Source: Symsagittifera roscoffensis (taxonomy: Eukaryota > Xenacoelomorpha > Acoela > Convolutidae). Taken from it: a stretch of DNA of 64,000 nucleotides. The stretch covers positions 38,585,076 to 38,649,075 of the forward strand of contig NC_087069.1 in assembly GCF_963678635.1 (NCBI RefSeq). Direction: 5' to 3'. The notes below the pieces were generated by a model. The model did not search any database. It was not told the DNA's origin and worked only from the letters and a program-made list of their open reading frames with translations. A program made the translations under genes and the position numbers. Below are positions 35,323 through 44,824 of the stretch, one piece after another (the first letter of the stretch is position 1; each line of letters opens with the position of its first letter).

Positions 35323-38300
35323 TTATTTCTCCATTATGGCCTCCAGCTCCCTCTTGACTAGTGCAAAGCATTCCTTCCAAGCAGGAATCCTCAAGATCTC
35401 TCGCCCGTCTGCCGTCAATGGGTTCAAGTTCCAAAACTTGGGATACGTTTCGATGGGCCCTCTCGCTTGCCTCCCATTCTACATTGCATTTGCCCCCTGA
35501 AGTTGTACACTATCAGCTCGGCATCTTTCACTTTTCCAAAGAGTACCGTGTTGCTCATTCGCGCTCTGAGCACCTCCTGCTGACACCAATTGAGCGCCGT
35601 CCCATCCAGTATGCTGATAAGAATCAAGTGCGTCACAGAGTGACGATACGTTGTCACCAGGGGATCTGGGAATGCGTACGTCACTGCTGGACCATAAATG
35701 CAGGTCACCACCTCCTCTAGACCCCGGATTATCCCCATAGGGTCCGACCTCATTGCCAGGCATAGGTCCGTCAACAGAGGCATTCCTCTATTCATCTTCT
35801 TCCATTCTTCTCTCGAGGTTGGATTCTCATCTTCACCCGTCATGTGCCGATTCTGCATCATGAGGTATTGCACTAACAACGTCTTCAACCCTGCGGCACA
35901 CTTGTAGGAGTAGGTTTCAATGCTCGAGTGGACTCTCCCCATAGACAGAGGCTCTCCATATTCCATCAATCGATGAAACGACACCAATTCCCCATGGGTC
36001 AAGAGTAATAGTGCCAGATACCCATCAACTCGAAGTGTTTCTACTCCTCGACTAAACATGTATGCTGGGCCCATGTTGAACAAGTATCTGGGGTAGACCA
36101 GATACAAAGCCAAGAGCAGGCTGATGGGCATGCCCAGTATCTCCTGCACGAAGGCTCCAAAGATAGTCGCCGTGGCGCCGAACATTCCTGCCATGAATTA
36201 CTTCTCCCAGCAAGGACTCAAGAACTTGAGAATCTCATGATCCCTCCTAGTCCTCAGCTCACCCTTGGCGTGCTCTCTCCAGAACCCTCCAATCGTCACT
36301 TCATTGGCGGCCGAGACAAATCTAGCCACCGTCATGTCTCTTACTTCGGCCAGCTCCAGTTGTTTCTCCAGAAAACTCCAGACTTGTTTCACGAGGGGTG
36401 GTGCTTCCTCCCTCGTCTTATTCGTGGCGTTCTCCAGCCTTGGTGTCAAAAATGGCCACCAGCCATTCTCTTGCGTCAAGCGATATTTCATTGACTCTAA
36501 TTGCTTTTCCGTCTCGGCCACATTTCTTCTCTCGTTACTCGGACCTCTAGACTTGCTGGTGGAATTTGTGATCTTCACTTCCATGCTCCGAAACCACAAG
36601 CTTGGCCGTCAATTGGCTTATCGCCGGGTGATCGTCCCCGATGACTGGGCTGAACTTAAGTTGCCTGGCAAAGTTCGATATCTCTAGCAAGAGCACCTCG
36701 TCTAATACGATCAGGATGTCGGCTAGTCCATAAAAGCCCCTCAGTGCATGAGATATGTCCGCCCATGCCGCCGCCAATTCTGACTTGCGAAGCCTCAGGT
36801 TCGATGGCTCCAACTCCCGATTGGGGGCTGCCATTAGAATCCGCCATTCGTTCCCCTCTGCTATTAGAATCAAGACCGCGTACACGAATTGTAGGGCGGG
36901 TGGCATATTCGCGTATCCAGGGGATGTGGTGAACACCACCTTCGTCTTGGATCCAAATCTCGAGACAACATTCTCTTGCACTTCATTCATCGCTGCAAAC
37001 AACGCCTGAATGGCTTCCCATATCTTCCTCGATGTCGGAATTTCATTGCCCTTCAGCTGCTCAAGAAGTCCCATCGCGTGCAGGTGATCATTCATTCCTG
37101 CAAACAATAGCAGCTCAGGCTCACAGGGCATCTCCGACTTTATTGCCACCACCAGAGTTAACATCTGGTTTAATTCAGCTCCTGGTAAAGAGTATATCAG
37201 AGTCTCCGGCCAGAACAACTTAGGAGACGTTCCTTCGAAGTCCGATCCCGCCACAATGACTACTCTCGCAGCAGCTGGATCTGCTCTATCATAAACTGCC
37301 AGGGTTTTGGCCAGCTGGGTGCTCCCACAGGGCTTCCCGTACCTGGGATCTTCCGCCAATTTCGAGCCTTCGTAAGCGGCATCTGGCAATTCCATTCCCC
37401 CCGGATTGAGCAGCTTGTCCACCACCTTTAACTGTGCCGGGGTCGCCAACCTGATCCTGGCGATGCTCGTTCGGTTTTTGGGGGATTCTGCTATGAGTCC
37501 AGGACTCCCCAACAGCTTGAGAGGTCTGTAGTTAATGGGTCCCATGATCGCTTTTGTGGGAATTCCGGTCAGATCCGCGGTCTCCATCAATTTCGTTCTC
37601 GAGAAGTGCGCCTCATGAGCTTTCAACCAGTCCACGCAATGATGTCTGTTTAAATCCTCGTGCGACACTCGTTCAATCCCCAGGGTCTCCGCCAATTCTC
37701 GCCTGCATTCCAAACCCTCTAGGTCCAGCCCTTTCACCTTCTCAGGATATCTCAAGCGAGCGGTCTCCATAGACCTCTTTTCCCGCTTGCTCTCTGCCAC
37801 TACCACTGAGGATATCGCCGAGCCTGGAGGTGTTGATGACGTCACCTCCTCAGATTCCATTGGCGTGGCACTCTGCAATCTGGTCTGGTTGCTCCTTGAA
37901 CTGTCTCTAGTGTCAACTCTCGGTCCCAAGCGACCAGACAAGGCCCTTGAGGCAAGGAATGGTGGGTTCGGAGGTGGTCCTAATGTGAATTGGGCTGTCT
38001 CTAGCAGATCCGCCTCTAGCGTGTTTATGTGTTCTTGGAAGACGTCGTTCAGCCACTCCGCTCCCCTTGGTCTATCGAAATGGATTCCATCATTGGAGGT
38101 GTCTTCAGGGAATCCCTTTTTCTTCATGCGCTCCGCCACGTCCAACAGTCTGACAGGGAGCACACTTTTCCGGTGGATATCTCGGATCACCTTGTTTAGG
38201 TTCCGCACCTTCTCGTTCATCTCCAAGGCGTGCTGATCAAACATCATGTTGTAGGGGACAGTACATACCGTCAACAGGATGGGGTCCATCTGGATCCTAA

Positions 38301-39741
38301 GCTCCTCAAGAAGGCAGCTCATCTTGTCGTGCAGCCTCGTTATTTTCCTCGCTTCTCCCCTTGATACATCGTTAGTCCCGATCATCAGGGTCACCGTGTA
38401 CACTTTAGTCATCCCTAGCATCTCAAGCGTCGCCAACATCTGTGGCGTGGCAGCTCCAGCGAAACTCAAGATTCCTGTCTGCCAGTGCGACTGGATCCGG
38501 GTCAACACCCGCACCAGGCTGTCCCCTATGATCAGGTGGACCGCACCTTCTGGCACACGGGATGGCGCAAGATACTCCACCCAGGCTGCATCATGAAAGC
38601 AGTCCCTCCTGGCTTTCTGTTCCGCACTCCAATCCAGCCGATTGTGCCTGTGGTACCTCTTCTCTGTATTTTTCTTATAACTCGAGATCACGACGCTCCT
38701 GACCGGCTGTTCCCTCCAAGTTGGGGGAAGCTCCGGTCTTGCCGAACTTTCACGACTTTTCTGCCGTAATTTCTCGCCCAGCTCTTTCAGACGCGATGAG
38801 CCGCCGCTCACCTGACTGTCACTCGAGGTCGAGGTTGGGGTATATCCCGGCAGCACCACATCCATCAGTGGGCGTACGGGTTGCGTCTCTAGGCTACGCA
38901 AGGAAGACGTTGCGTCATTCGGTATCCAGACTTCCAACCCTTCACTCATGTGTTCTCGGGCCTCGCGGTCAAGGTTGAACCGTGCTCTTGCTCTGGGGAC
39001 TTCATCCACCTCCATGCGTGACTCTGGTCTCGAGCTGGTAACCACTCGCTCCTTCGGCCTGGCTCCCTTCTGTGCGTCAAGTTCGCGTTGTCGTTGTTCT
39101 ATTCTCTCCAACTCCGACTTCAGTTGTTCACAATTCGCGGCATTCTCCCGCGCCCTTAGCTCCTGCTGATGTTCAGCCTTTAGCATCTCAAGCAACCTCA
39201 GAGTCTGATCTCGCTCGTTGACCGCCTGGTCCCTTTCCAGCTGATCCCGATCGAGCCTCGCCTTATTCCTTTCCTTCTGCATCTTCTCGAGCTCTTTCTT
39301 TAGAACACCAAGATCCGGATATGCCTCGGTCGTCTGTTGTGCTCGCGTCATCGATAGCACCTTACTCGAGCTCTGGCCTGTAGATCTTGCTGTTGGCCTA
39401 GTTGGTAGTGGGAATTACCCTGCGCCATATTCGGTATTGTTACTCAGGCCAGGATTCCTTGCCAAGTGAAAACCCCTTACTCCTCCATCCACATTCCAAG
39501 ACAACCATCTGGTCTGTTCTTGGTTTGATATTCCCTCAGTGGTGTAGCCGACCATCAAGACAGCCTCCGTCGCAGACTCCCTGCATTCACCCTGGTCTTC
39601 CAACTGGAGGATAGCATTCAGCATTACCGCCATTCTCTCGTCTATTTGTGTATAATCCAGGTCCCTCAGGCGTCTGTACAGCTCATCAAGAGTAGGCTTC
39701 TTCAGGGCCGCGGGCATGGATTTCCAGAATCTGTCTGCCAT
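35323..39741 (-). pseudogene. ORF B: coiled-coil + SGNH/GDSL hydrolase accessory protein (~1,440 codons, broken)
   Basis: It probably starts at 39741 (MADRFWKSMP), with a break near 39415-39425. The main open part is 39360-36547 (937 codons). In that frame residues 15-100 are a Glu/Lys/Arg coiled coil, and 274-445 form an SGNH hydrolase domain: block I IIGDSL (Ser281), block III IGTND (Asn330), block V DGIHF (Asp424, His427), with a Gly at 302 for block II. All catalytic positions are present. Residues about 698-870 have a weaker second set (VAGSDF, FAGMND). A one-base shift near 36598 leads to 36599-36198. An in-frame TAA there is followed by the hydrophobic 36194-35424 part, and a shift near 35460 leads to the true C-terminus ending at 35323. 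SGNH enzymes hydrolyse esters of lipids or sugars; the substrate here is unknown. Confidence 0.65.
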
Positions 39742-40279
39742 TCTTGTGACTTCGGGATGTATTCAAGTATGTATTAACCAGCTCAAGAATTACCTTACCG
39801 ACTCAAGTATTACCCCACTCAAGAATTCTCTAGAAATATTCCCTTGCAAACACTTGCTGTAGGTGTCGATTATCGCGAGTTCAATCAAGATTTCTCTTTC
39901 TGTCTCTCGCTTGAGTGTATTTGGATTTTCAACTTTGTTTTTCAAACTTGATCTGAAAACAGAAACCACATTAAGACCTAACATGTCATGCTCCTAACCT
40001 AGAAACCCCCCCTTTACCAGTATGGTTAAAATCTTATCATTTTCATTCTACTTAAAACGATTCAATTGGAATTTCCTTAAAAGCATGCAGATTCATTTTA
40101 TGTTTTAGCACCGTTAATTCTTTTTAAAATTTAATTGTCATGCCAATCACGTCTTAAGATCCCTTTACCTGTGCCGCACCCCAGTACCTAACTCAAGACT
40201 CCTCCCTCACACCCAACTCGAGACCCCGTGTCCCCAACTCAGGCGATGCTCAAGTAGTATTTTTTGTGCAGATACACCA
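39742..40279 (-). promoter_or_regulatory. Inter-ORF spacer with candidate splice acceptor
   Basis: On the element strand 'TGTGGTTTCTGTTTTCAG' ends at 39953, an excellent pyrimidine tract plus CAG acceptor about 210 bases before the ORF B start. This would allow a spliced subgenomic mRNA for the accessory ORFs, in the manner of retroviral env (inference). The spacer also repeats 'ACTCAAGWATTACC' (39780-39835). Confidence 0.45.
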
Positions 40280-41066
40280 TTATCTCAGTTTCCGCAAAGA
40301 CTGTAGGATAGCGTACAATTCCCTCGAGCTCAGTTTGCCCCTGTTTGGGTCATACACCGGCATTGAGACCTCCGTTATTCCTCTTTCAATCATGAAGTCT
40401 CGTAGTCTTGTTAGTGCCAACATCACGTGTTCGGGATCAATTGTGTTCCTGTCATTGACCCTCGTCACTAGGAAGCACAGATATTTGCCCGGGACTTGTG
40501 CTACTGATGGTGGAAGCGCTGCCATCCCTCCCAGTCCTGGTCTCTGTCTGAACAGAAACTCCACGTTCTGGTACTCTCTTCTGAAGTCAGCTTCCAATCT
40601 TGATTTGAAACTCATGTCCGCCGTGATGCAGATCGCGCTAGTCCTGTTTGACAGGATGAAGTCGCTATCCGTTATCATGATGTTTTCCGAGTACTCATTG
40701 GGTATTTCAAATTTCGTTTTGAAATTCCGACCTATGGTAGGCTCTGGCTCTTCTTCTTCCAGTTCCAATTTGCTTGTTTCTCTCACTTCCTTGAGCTTCT
40801 TTAACATCAAATTTTCGGTGTGGGTAAGTCCTACCCCCACTCCCCGGACAAAAATATTTATCGACGTCCCCGTCGATGTTGTCGGGTCTGAATTGTCCGG
40901 AGGAATGTCCAGTGGCCTATCTGTTGCCGTCCATCCGAAAAGAGGGTCCTCTGCCTTAATATAACCGATGATACGTCGACTTGTTGAATGCTTTGTCCTT
41001 CGCGGCTCTCGTCTTTGACATCGCGCATCCACTCTAGTATCCTCAAGTTCGTGTTCTCCCTCCTCT
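40280..41066 (-). pseudogene. Small accessory ORF with macrodomain-like C-terminal half
   Basis: A ~250-codon frame ending at 40280 directly after pol. It has no ATG near its upstream end; the next frame (to 41046) appears to supply the N-terminus, so a shift near 40860-40900 is likely. The C-terminal ~125 residues read like a macro (ADP-ribose-binding) domain of the OARD1/TARG1 type: 'SAICITADMSFKSRLEADF' (compare the H/I-C-V-S-x-D-x-x-M-x-x-G-I-A strand-helix), 'YLCFLVTRVNDRNT' (compare Y-x-L-V-T-K), then 'ERGITEVSMPVYDPNRGKLS' (compare the G-x-x-x-x-x-M-P-x-I-G-x-G-x-D-x-L loop). The glycine-rich loop is altered, so ADP-ribose binding is uncertain. Homology is judged by eye only. Confidence 0.5.
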
Positions 41067-42201
41067 CTATCTCAATTCTGGCGTCGAGTAGTCTTCCTGC
41101 GGATAGTGTCCACCATCGTCAATTAACTGCCATTCCTCTTTGGCTTCCAGTTCACCTGCACTCAGTAGTTCCTCGCCCAATTTGTCTGGCTGTATCTTAT
41201 CGATCAAGAAGTCATCCCCGTACCTGTTGTACCTCATTCCGGTCCGTTTACGATTGCCAGTCCTGGTCCCCGGTGGTATTGATCGATCTGGCTCCATCCA
41301 CTTTGGCACCTCATCTTGCTCCGGGTCGTTCCAGTCTTCTTCTACAAATGATCCTGCTTCAGAATCCACTTCTATCTTTTCATTGTCGTCTAAACTCAAG
41401 TTCTCATTACCATCATTCTTCTCTCTGGTGCCTTTTTCATTCACTTCACACGCTGGCTCTACCACCAGGTACTCAAGACCCTCCATGTCCTTCGGTATGC
41501 ACCAATCCTCCGGGGACGGGACGTGAGGCTTCAGATTTTCATAATGTGCCGCTCGCCCAGTACGCAAGCGATAGAACCGTCCTCGTTGATGAACTTCCGT
41601 TATCATGAATGGTCCCCTCCACTTCTTGAGTAGTTTCTTTGTTCCCTTGGGCGGTATGACATTTTGGAAGACCCACACGTATTGGCCCACTTCATATGGC
41701 TTCGCTTGTAATATTTTTTCGTCATATTTTCTGCGTTGCCTCATTTGCGCTTGCGCCGTGTTCCTCCTGCATAGCTCGTTTAACTCCTGTTGTCTTTTGA
41801 TCGCTTCTTTCACGTATGCCTGAGGCGACGTCCTTTTCCCTTCGTATTCCGGGTAAAAGAATGTCAGAGGCATTGCTCTCTCCCTACCCGTCAACATCAT
41901 GAAGGGACTGATGCCCGTCGTTGAGTGCTGTGTACTGTTGTAGGCCCCTACTACCTGTGGCAGGTATTTATCCCAATCCGTCATGTATCTTGAGCAGTAT
42001 ACCCTTAACATGTTGACCAGTGTCCTGTTCTGTCTCTCTACCAACGCGTTGGTCTGTGGATGGTATGTTGTCGAGTGTGCTTGAGCAATGTGCGATCTCC
42101 TCATCAATTCTTTTGTCAAGTCCCCCACAAAAGCTTTGCCGTTGTCCGACTGGAAAGTCATTGGACAACCATACCGCGATATCCAATGCGTTATCAGATG
42201 A
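41067..42201 (-). pseudogene. Integrase, catalytic core C-terminal half plus GPF/Y and acidic tail
   Basis: The frame 42161-41067 contains 'FQSDNGKAF' (second catalytic Asp), 'YHPQTNALVERQNRTL' (catalytic Glu), a conserved 'GAYNSTQHSTTGISPFMMLTG' block and 'WRGPFMITEV' (the GPY/F module), then about 150 acidic residues. The first catalytic Asp lies in the upstream frame (VQIDHQKI, ending 42202). The 30-40 residues that normally lie between these parts are absent: the sequence jumps from DHQKI to a stop and then 'DHLITHWISRYGCPMTF'. This is an internal deletion of the core, so this copy cannot integrate. No chromodomain is seen. Confidence 0.85.
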
Positions 42202-44295
42202 TCAGATTTTTTGATGGTCTATCTGCACCACTTCATTGAATTCTGAGCTCTCGACGGACTTGAGTGGAAACTTCATCTTCCTTGGGTCCTTTACCTGGAG
42301 GCATGCCAGGCAGGCATTCACCCATCTCTCGCAAGCTTTTCTCATCCCTGGCCAATCAAACCTGTGAAGTATCCTTTGTTGTACTTTGTCTATCCCCTGG
42401 TGCCCCATCTGGTCGTGTGATCTGAAAAGCACCTCCGTTTGATACAACTGTGGTAGTATGATGAGGTTGTGTTTGTGTAATATCTTCTCCTCATCTTTCC
42501 TCTTGCATGCTACCACCCCATCAGCTGTGTGATAGAGTAAGTCTTTCTTTTCTTTGTAGAACTGGCTCAAGATCTTATAGCTGTCTTCCTCGAGTTCCCC
42601 TTTCTCCTTGACCCCCGATTTGATCCATTTGGAGAGGTTATTTGTCATTTTGTCATTCTTTTGGGCTCTTATTAGGTCTGACAGCCTATATCTTGCCTTG
42701 ACATGCTCCTTTAGCGCCATGATCTGTCCATTCATCTCACCAGGGTTGTGGATGTCATCACTCAGCTTCACGCATATCATCCTTTTCACGATTTTCATAT
42801 CATCTTCTGGCACCAGATTCGTTCTGACGTTTGAGTTGCATGATAATTCCCTGAATGGCTTCCTTGAAACCGCAATTTTCTCAAGTTCTTCACCACCTCG
42901 TATCTCCTGTACGTCCAGATTGTACGTTCCTGAAGATGGATCCGTCTGTAACTCCCTGTCGTGGTGCCTTGTCTTCTCTTCCGCCAATATCATGCACAGA
43001 CTGTCTTGGTTTTCGCTGCTCTCATCCGAGTCTTCATCCCATTCTTCACGCTCCCCGGACAATTTTCCCTCTCCGGTTTCTTCTTCCGTGAACATGGAAC
43101 ACTCCCCGGACTCTTGACCTAGTCCCAGGTGTTCAGTATCTTCTTTGAACGTCACTTTCTTTTTCCTAACCTTGGTCTGCTCCAGAATGTTTTCGGGGAT
43201 TTTGTCAACTAGTGACCGCACGACATCTTTGCTGTCAGTGACGCTTCCTCTTGAGGAGTCGGTATTGTTCATTGTTTCTTTTCTCCGAAGTATAGTGACT
43301 TCCGGTTCCTCTTGACCCTTCTCTTGGATCACGGGCTTCTCATCTGATAGTTTCTCGAGCAACCTCATTAAGTCATCATCTATCTGTGCAGTTCCTGCTC
43401 CTACCTGGTTAAGATCATAGCCTTTTGCCTTGAGCGTCTCCCTCACGATCTTCGACTTTAGTATTATTTCTATTGGAATCCTTTTGCTCTTCTTCAAGAT
43501 GGTCTTCTCTGGAGGCTCTTTAGGTAATTCAGGATGATCTTCTATCGGTTTGCCTGATTTGTCCAGCCATCTCGTGAGTGGAAGACTGTTGTACGTTTCC
43601 TTGTCCATGAAGGAGAAGCCATCTTTGATTTCAGGTCTGTCTGCCTCTCTTTGCTCTTGTCTCTCATAGAACTCCGTCTTCTTACTCAAGCTGTCGGCAT
43701 TCTGATGTTTATCTCGTGTTCTATGCTCAATTATCATGTTGTATCCATCCAGGCGAACTATCCACCTCCCAATGTAACTTTGGTCCATTGAGTACGTTTT
43801 CAGCCAGCTCAGTGCTCGATTGTCGACTCGCAACTTGAATGGCTCACTGCCCAGGTATGCCCTGTATTTCTCGACAAAGGTAACCACCGCGAACATCTCT
43901 GCTTTTGGTGCTCCGTACTTCATTTCCGTGTCACTCAGGACTTTGCTCCCGTACGCTATTGGTCTCAAGACTGTCTTCCCATTCCATTCTTGTTCTTGGT
44001 GGAGAATCCCAGAAATCGCGACTACCGACGCATCCGTGTCCAGCACGTACATCCCTTTCTCAGTCGGCATACCCAGTACTGGTGCCTCACATAGCTCTTT
44101 CTTTATTCTCTGGAATGACTCTTCTGCTGCGTTGTTCCACGTGAACTTCTTGCCCTTGTGTCTCATTAATTGTTGCATCGGGTATACCTTGTCTGCATAG
44201 CCTTTGATGAACTCTCTATAATAGTTAGCGAAACCCAGGAAGCTCATCAACTGGTGCTCTGTCTTCGGTGATTTCCAGGTCAGGACTGCTTCCAC
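42202..44295 (-). CDS. Pol segment: RT connection, RNase H, long spacer, integrase zinc domain
   Basis: A 697-codon open frame. Residues 1-75 are the RT thumb/connection ('LMSFLGFANYYREFIKGYA'). RNase H follows, with 'YVLDTDASVVAISGIL' (Asp pair), 'APKAEMFAVV' (Glu) and 'LRVDNRALSWL' (Asp). Residues about 215-530 are an unusually long Glu/Lys-rich linker with no domain I know. Then comes the HHCC zinc finger of integrase ('SHDQMGHQG' and 'ACLACLQVK') and the start of the catalytic core (VQIDH). It joins the RT frame to the right after a frame change near 44300. Confidence 0.85.
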   Translation of the reverse strand: MEAVLTWKSPKTEHQLMSFLGFANYYREFIKGYADKVYPMQQLMRHKGKKFTWNNAAEESFQRIKKELCEAPVLGMPTEKGMYVLDTDASVVAISGILHQEQEWNGKTVLRPIAYGSKVLSDTEMKYGAPKAEMFAVVTFVEKYRAYLGSEPFKLRVDNRALSWLKTYSMDQSYIGRWIVRLDGYNMIIEHRTRDKHQNADSLSKKTEFYERQEQREADRPEIKDGFSFMDKETYNSLPLTRWLDKSGKPIEDHPELPKEPPEKTILKKSKRIPIEIILKSKIVRETLKAKGYDLNQVGAGTAQIDDDLMRLLEKLSDEKPVIQEKGQEEPEVTILRRKETMNNTDSSRGSVTDSKDVVRSLVDKIPENILEQTKVRKKKVTFKEDTEHLGLGQESGECSMFTEEETGEGKLSGEREEWDEDSDESSENQDSLCMILAEEKTRHHDRELQTDPSSGTYNLDVQEIRGGEELEKIAVSRKPFRELSCNSNVRTNLVPEDDMKIVKRMICVKLSDDIHNPGEMNGQIMALKEHVKARYRLSDLIRAQKNDKMTNNLSKWIKSGVKEKGELEEDSYKILSQFYKEKKDLLYHTADGVVACKRKDEEKILHKHNLIILPQLYQTEVLFRSHDQMGHQGIDKVQQRILHRFDWPGMRKACERWVNACLACLQVKDPRKMKFPLKSVESSEFNEVVQIDHQKI

Positions 44296-44824
44296 GGCGC
44301 CGTATCAGGTTTGATGCCGTGCTTGTCTACCATCCTGCCCAAGTATTTTATTGAGTCCTTGAGTATCTCGCACTTTGATGGTTTACACTTTAGCTCCGAC
44401 CTCTTCATGCATGCAAACACTTCGTCAAGTCTCTCAATGTGGTCTTCCAGTGTTGGCGTCGCTATTACCACGTCATCCACGTAGCACATTACCAGATTGC
44501 CATACTTCTTCGTTACGCCTATCAGCGCGTGTGCCATCAACCGCTGAAACGTGGCTGTGGCATTGCAAAGTCCAAACGGCATCCGTTTCCATTGAAACAG
44601 ACCCAACTCGCAGGCAAACCCTGTCTTGTCCCTGTCCTGCTTCCTTAGTGGTACTTGCCAAAAGGCCGAGCCTAAATCAAGAGTCGTAAAAAATTTTGCA
44701 TCACCTCACTTCGAGAGGCTCTCATCAATCCTAGGTATGGGATAGGCATCCTTCACCGTGACGGAGTTCAGGTATCGAAAGTCACAACAAAACCTCAACT
44801 GGTCGCCTTTCTTTTTGGCCATCA
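44280..44824 (-). pseudogene. Reverse transcriptase core (frameshift and stop)
   Basis: The RT fingers and palm are complete in sequence but not in frame. A frame change at about 44825 leads into 'VVMAKKKGDQLRFCCDFR'. Then an in-frame TGA at 44708-44706 sits where a Leu is expected, followed by 'FFTTLDLGSAFWQVPL' (motif A, catalytic Asp). The open frame 44606-44280 has 'MPFGLCNATATFQRLM' and 'VMCYVDDVVIA' (the YVDD box). These motif spellings are those of Gypsy/17.6/opus-type RTs. Confidence 0.9.

Noticed and set aside
35424-36194. Env-like membrane protein
   Set aside because: The first 50 residues are hydrophobic, but there is no signal peptide at an ORF start, no fusion peptide or furin site, and the segment is continuous with ORF B apart from breaks.
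31943-36194. Separate genes for each open frame in 30.9-36.6 kb
   Set aside because: Reading continues across each boundary in a neighbouring frame or past a single stop with sensible sequence, so broken long ORFs B and C explain the data better.
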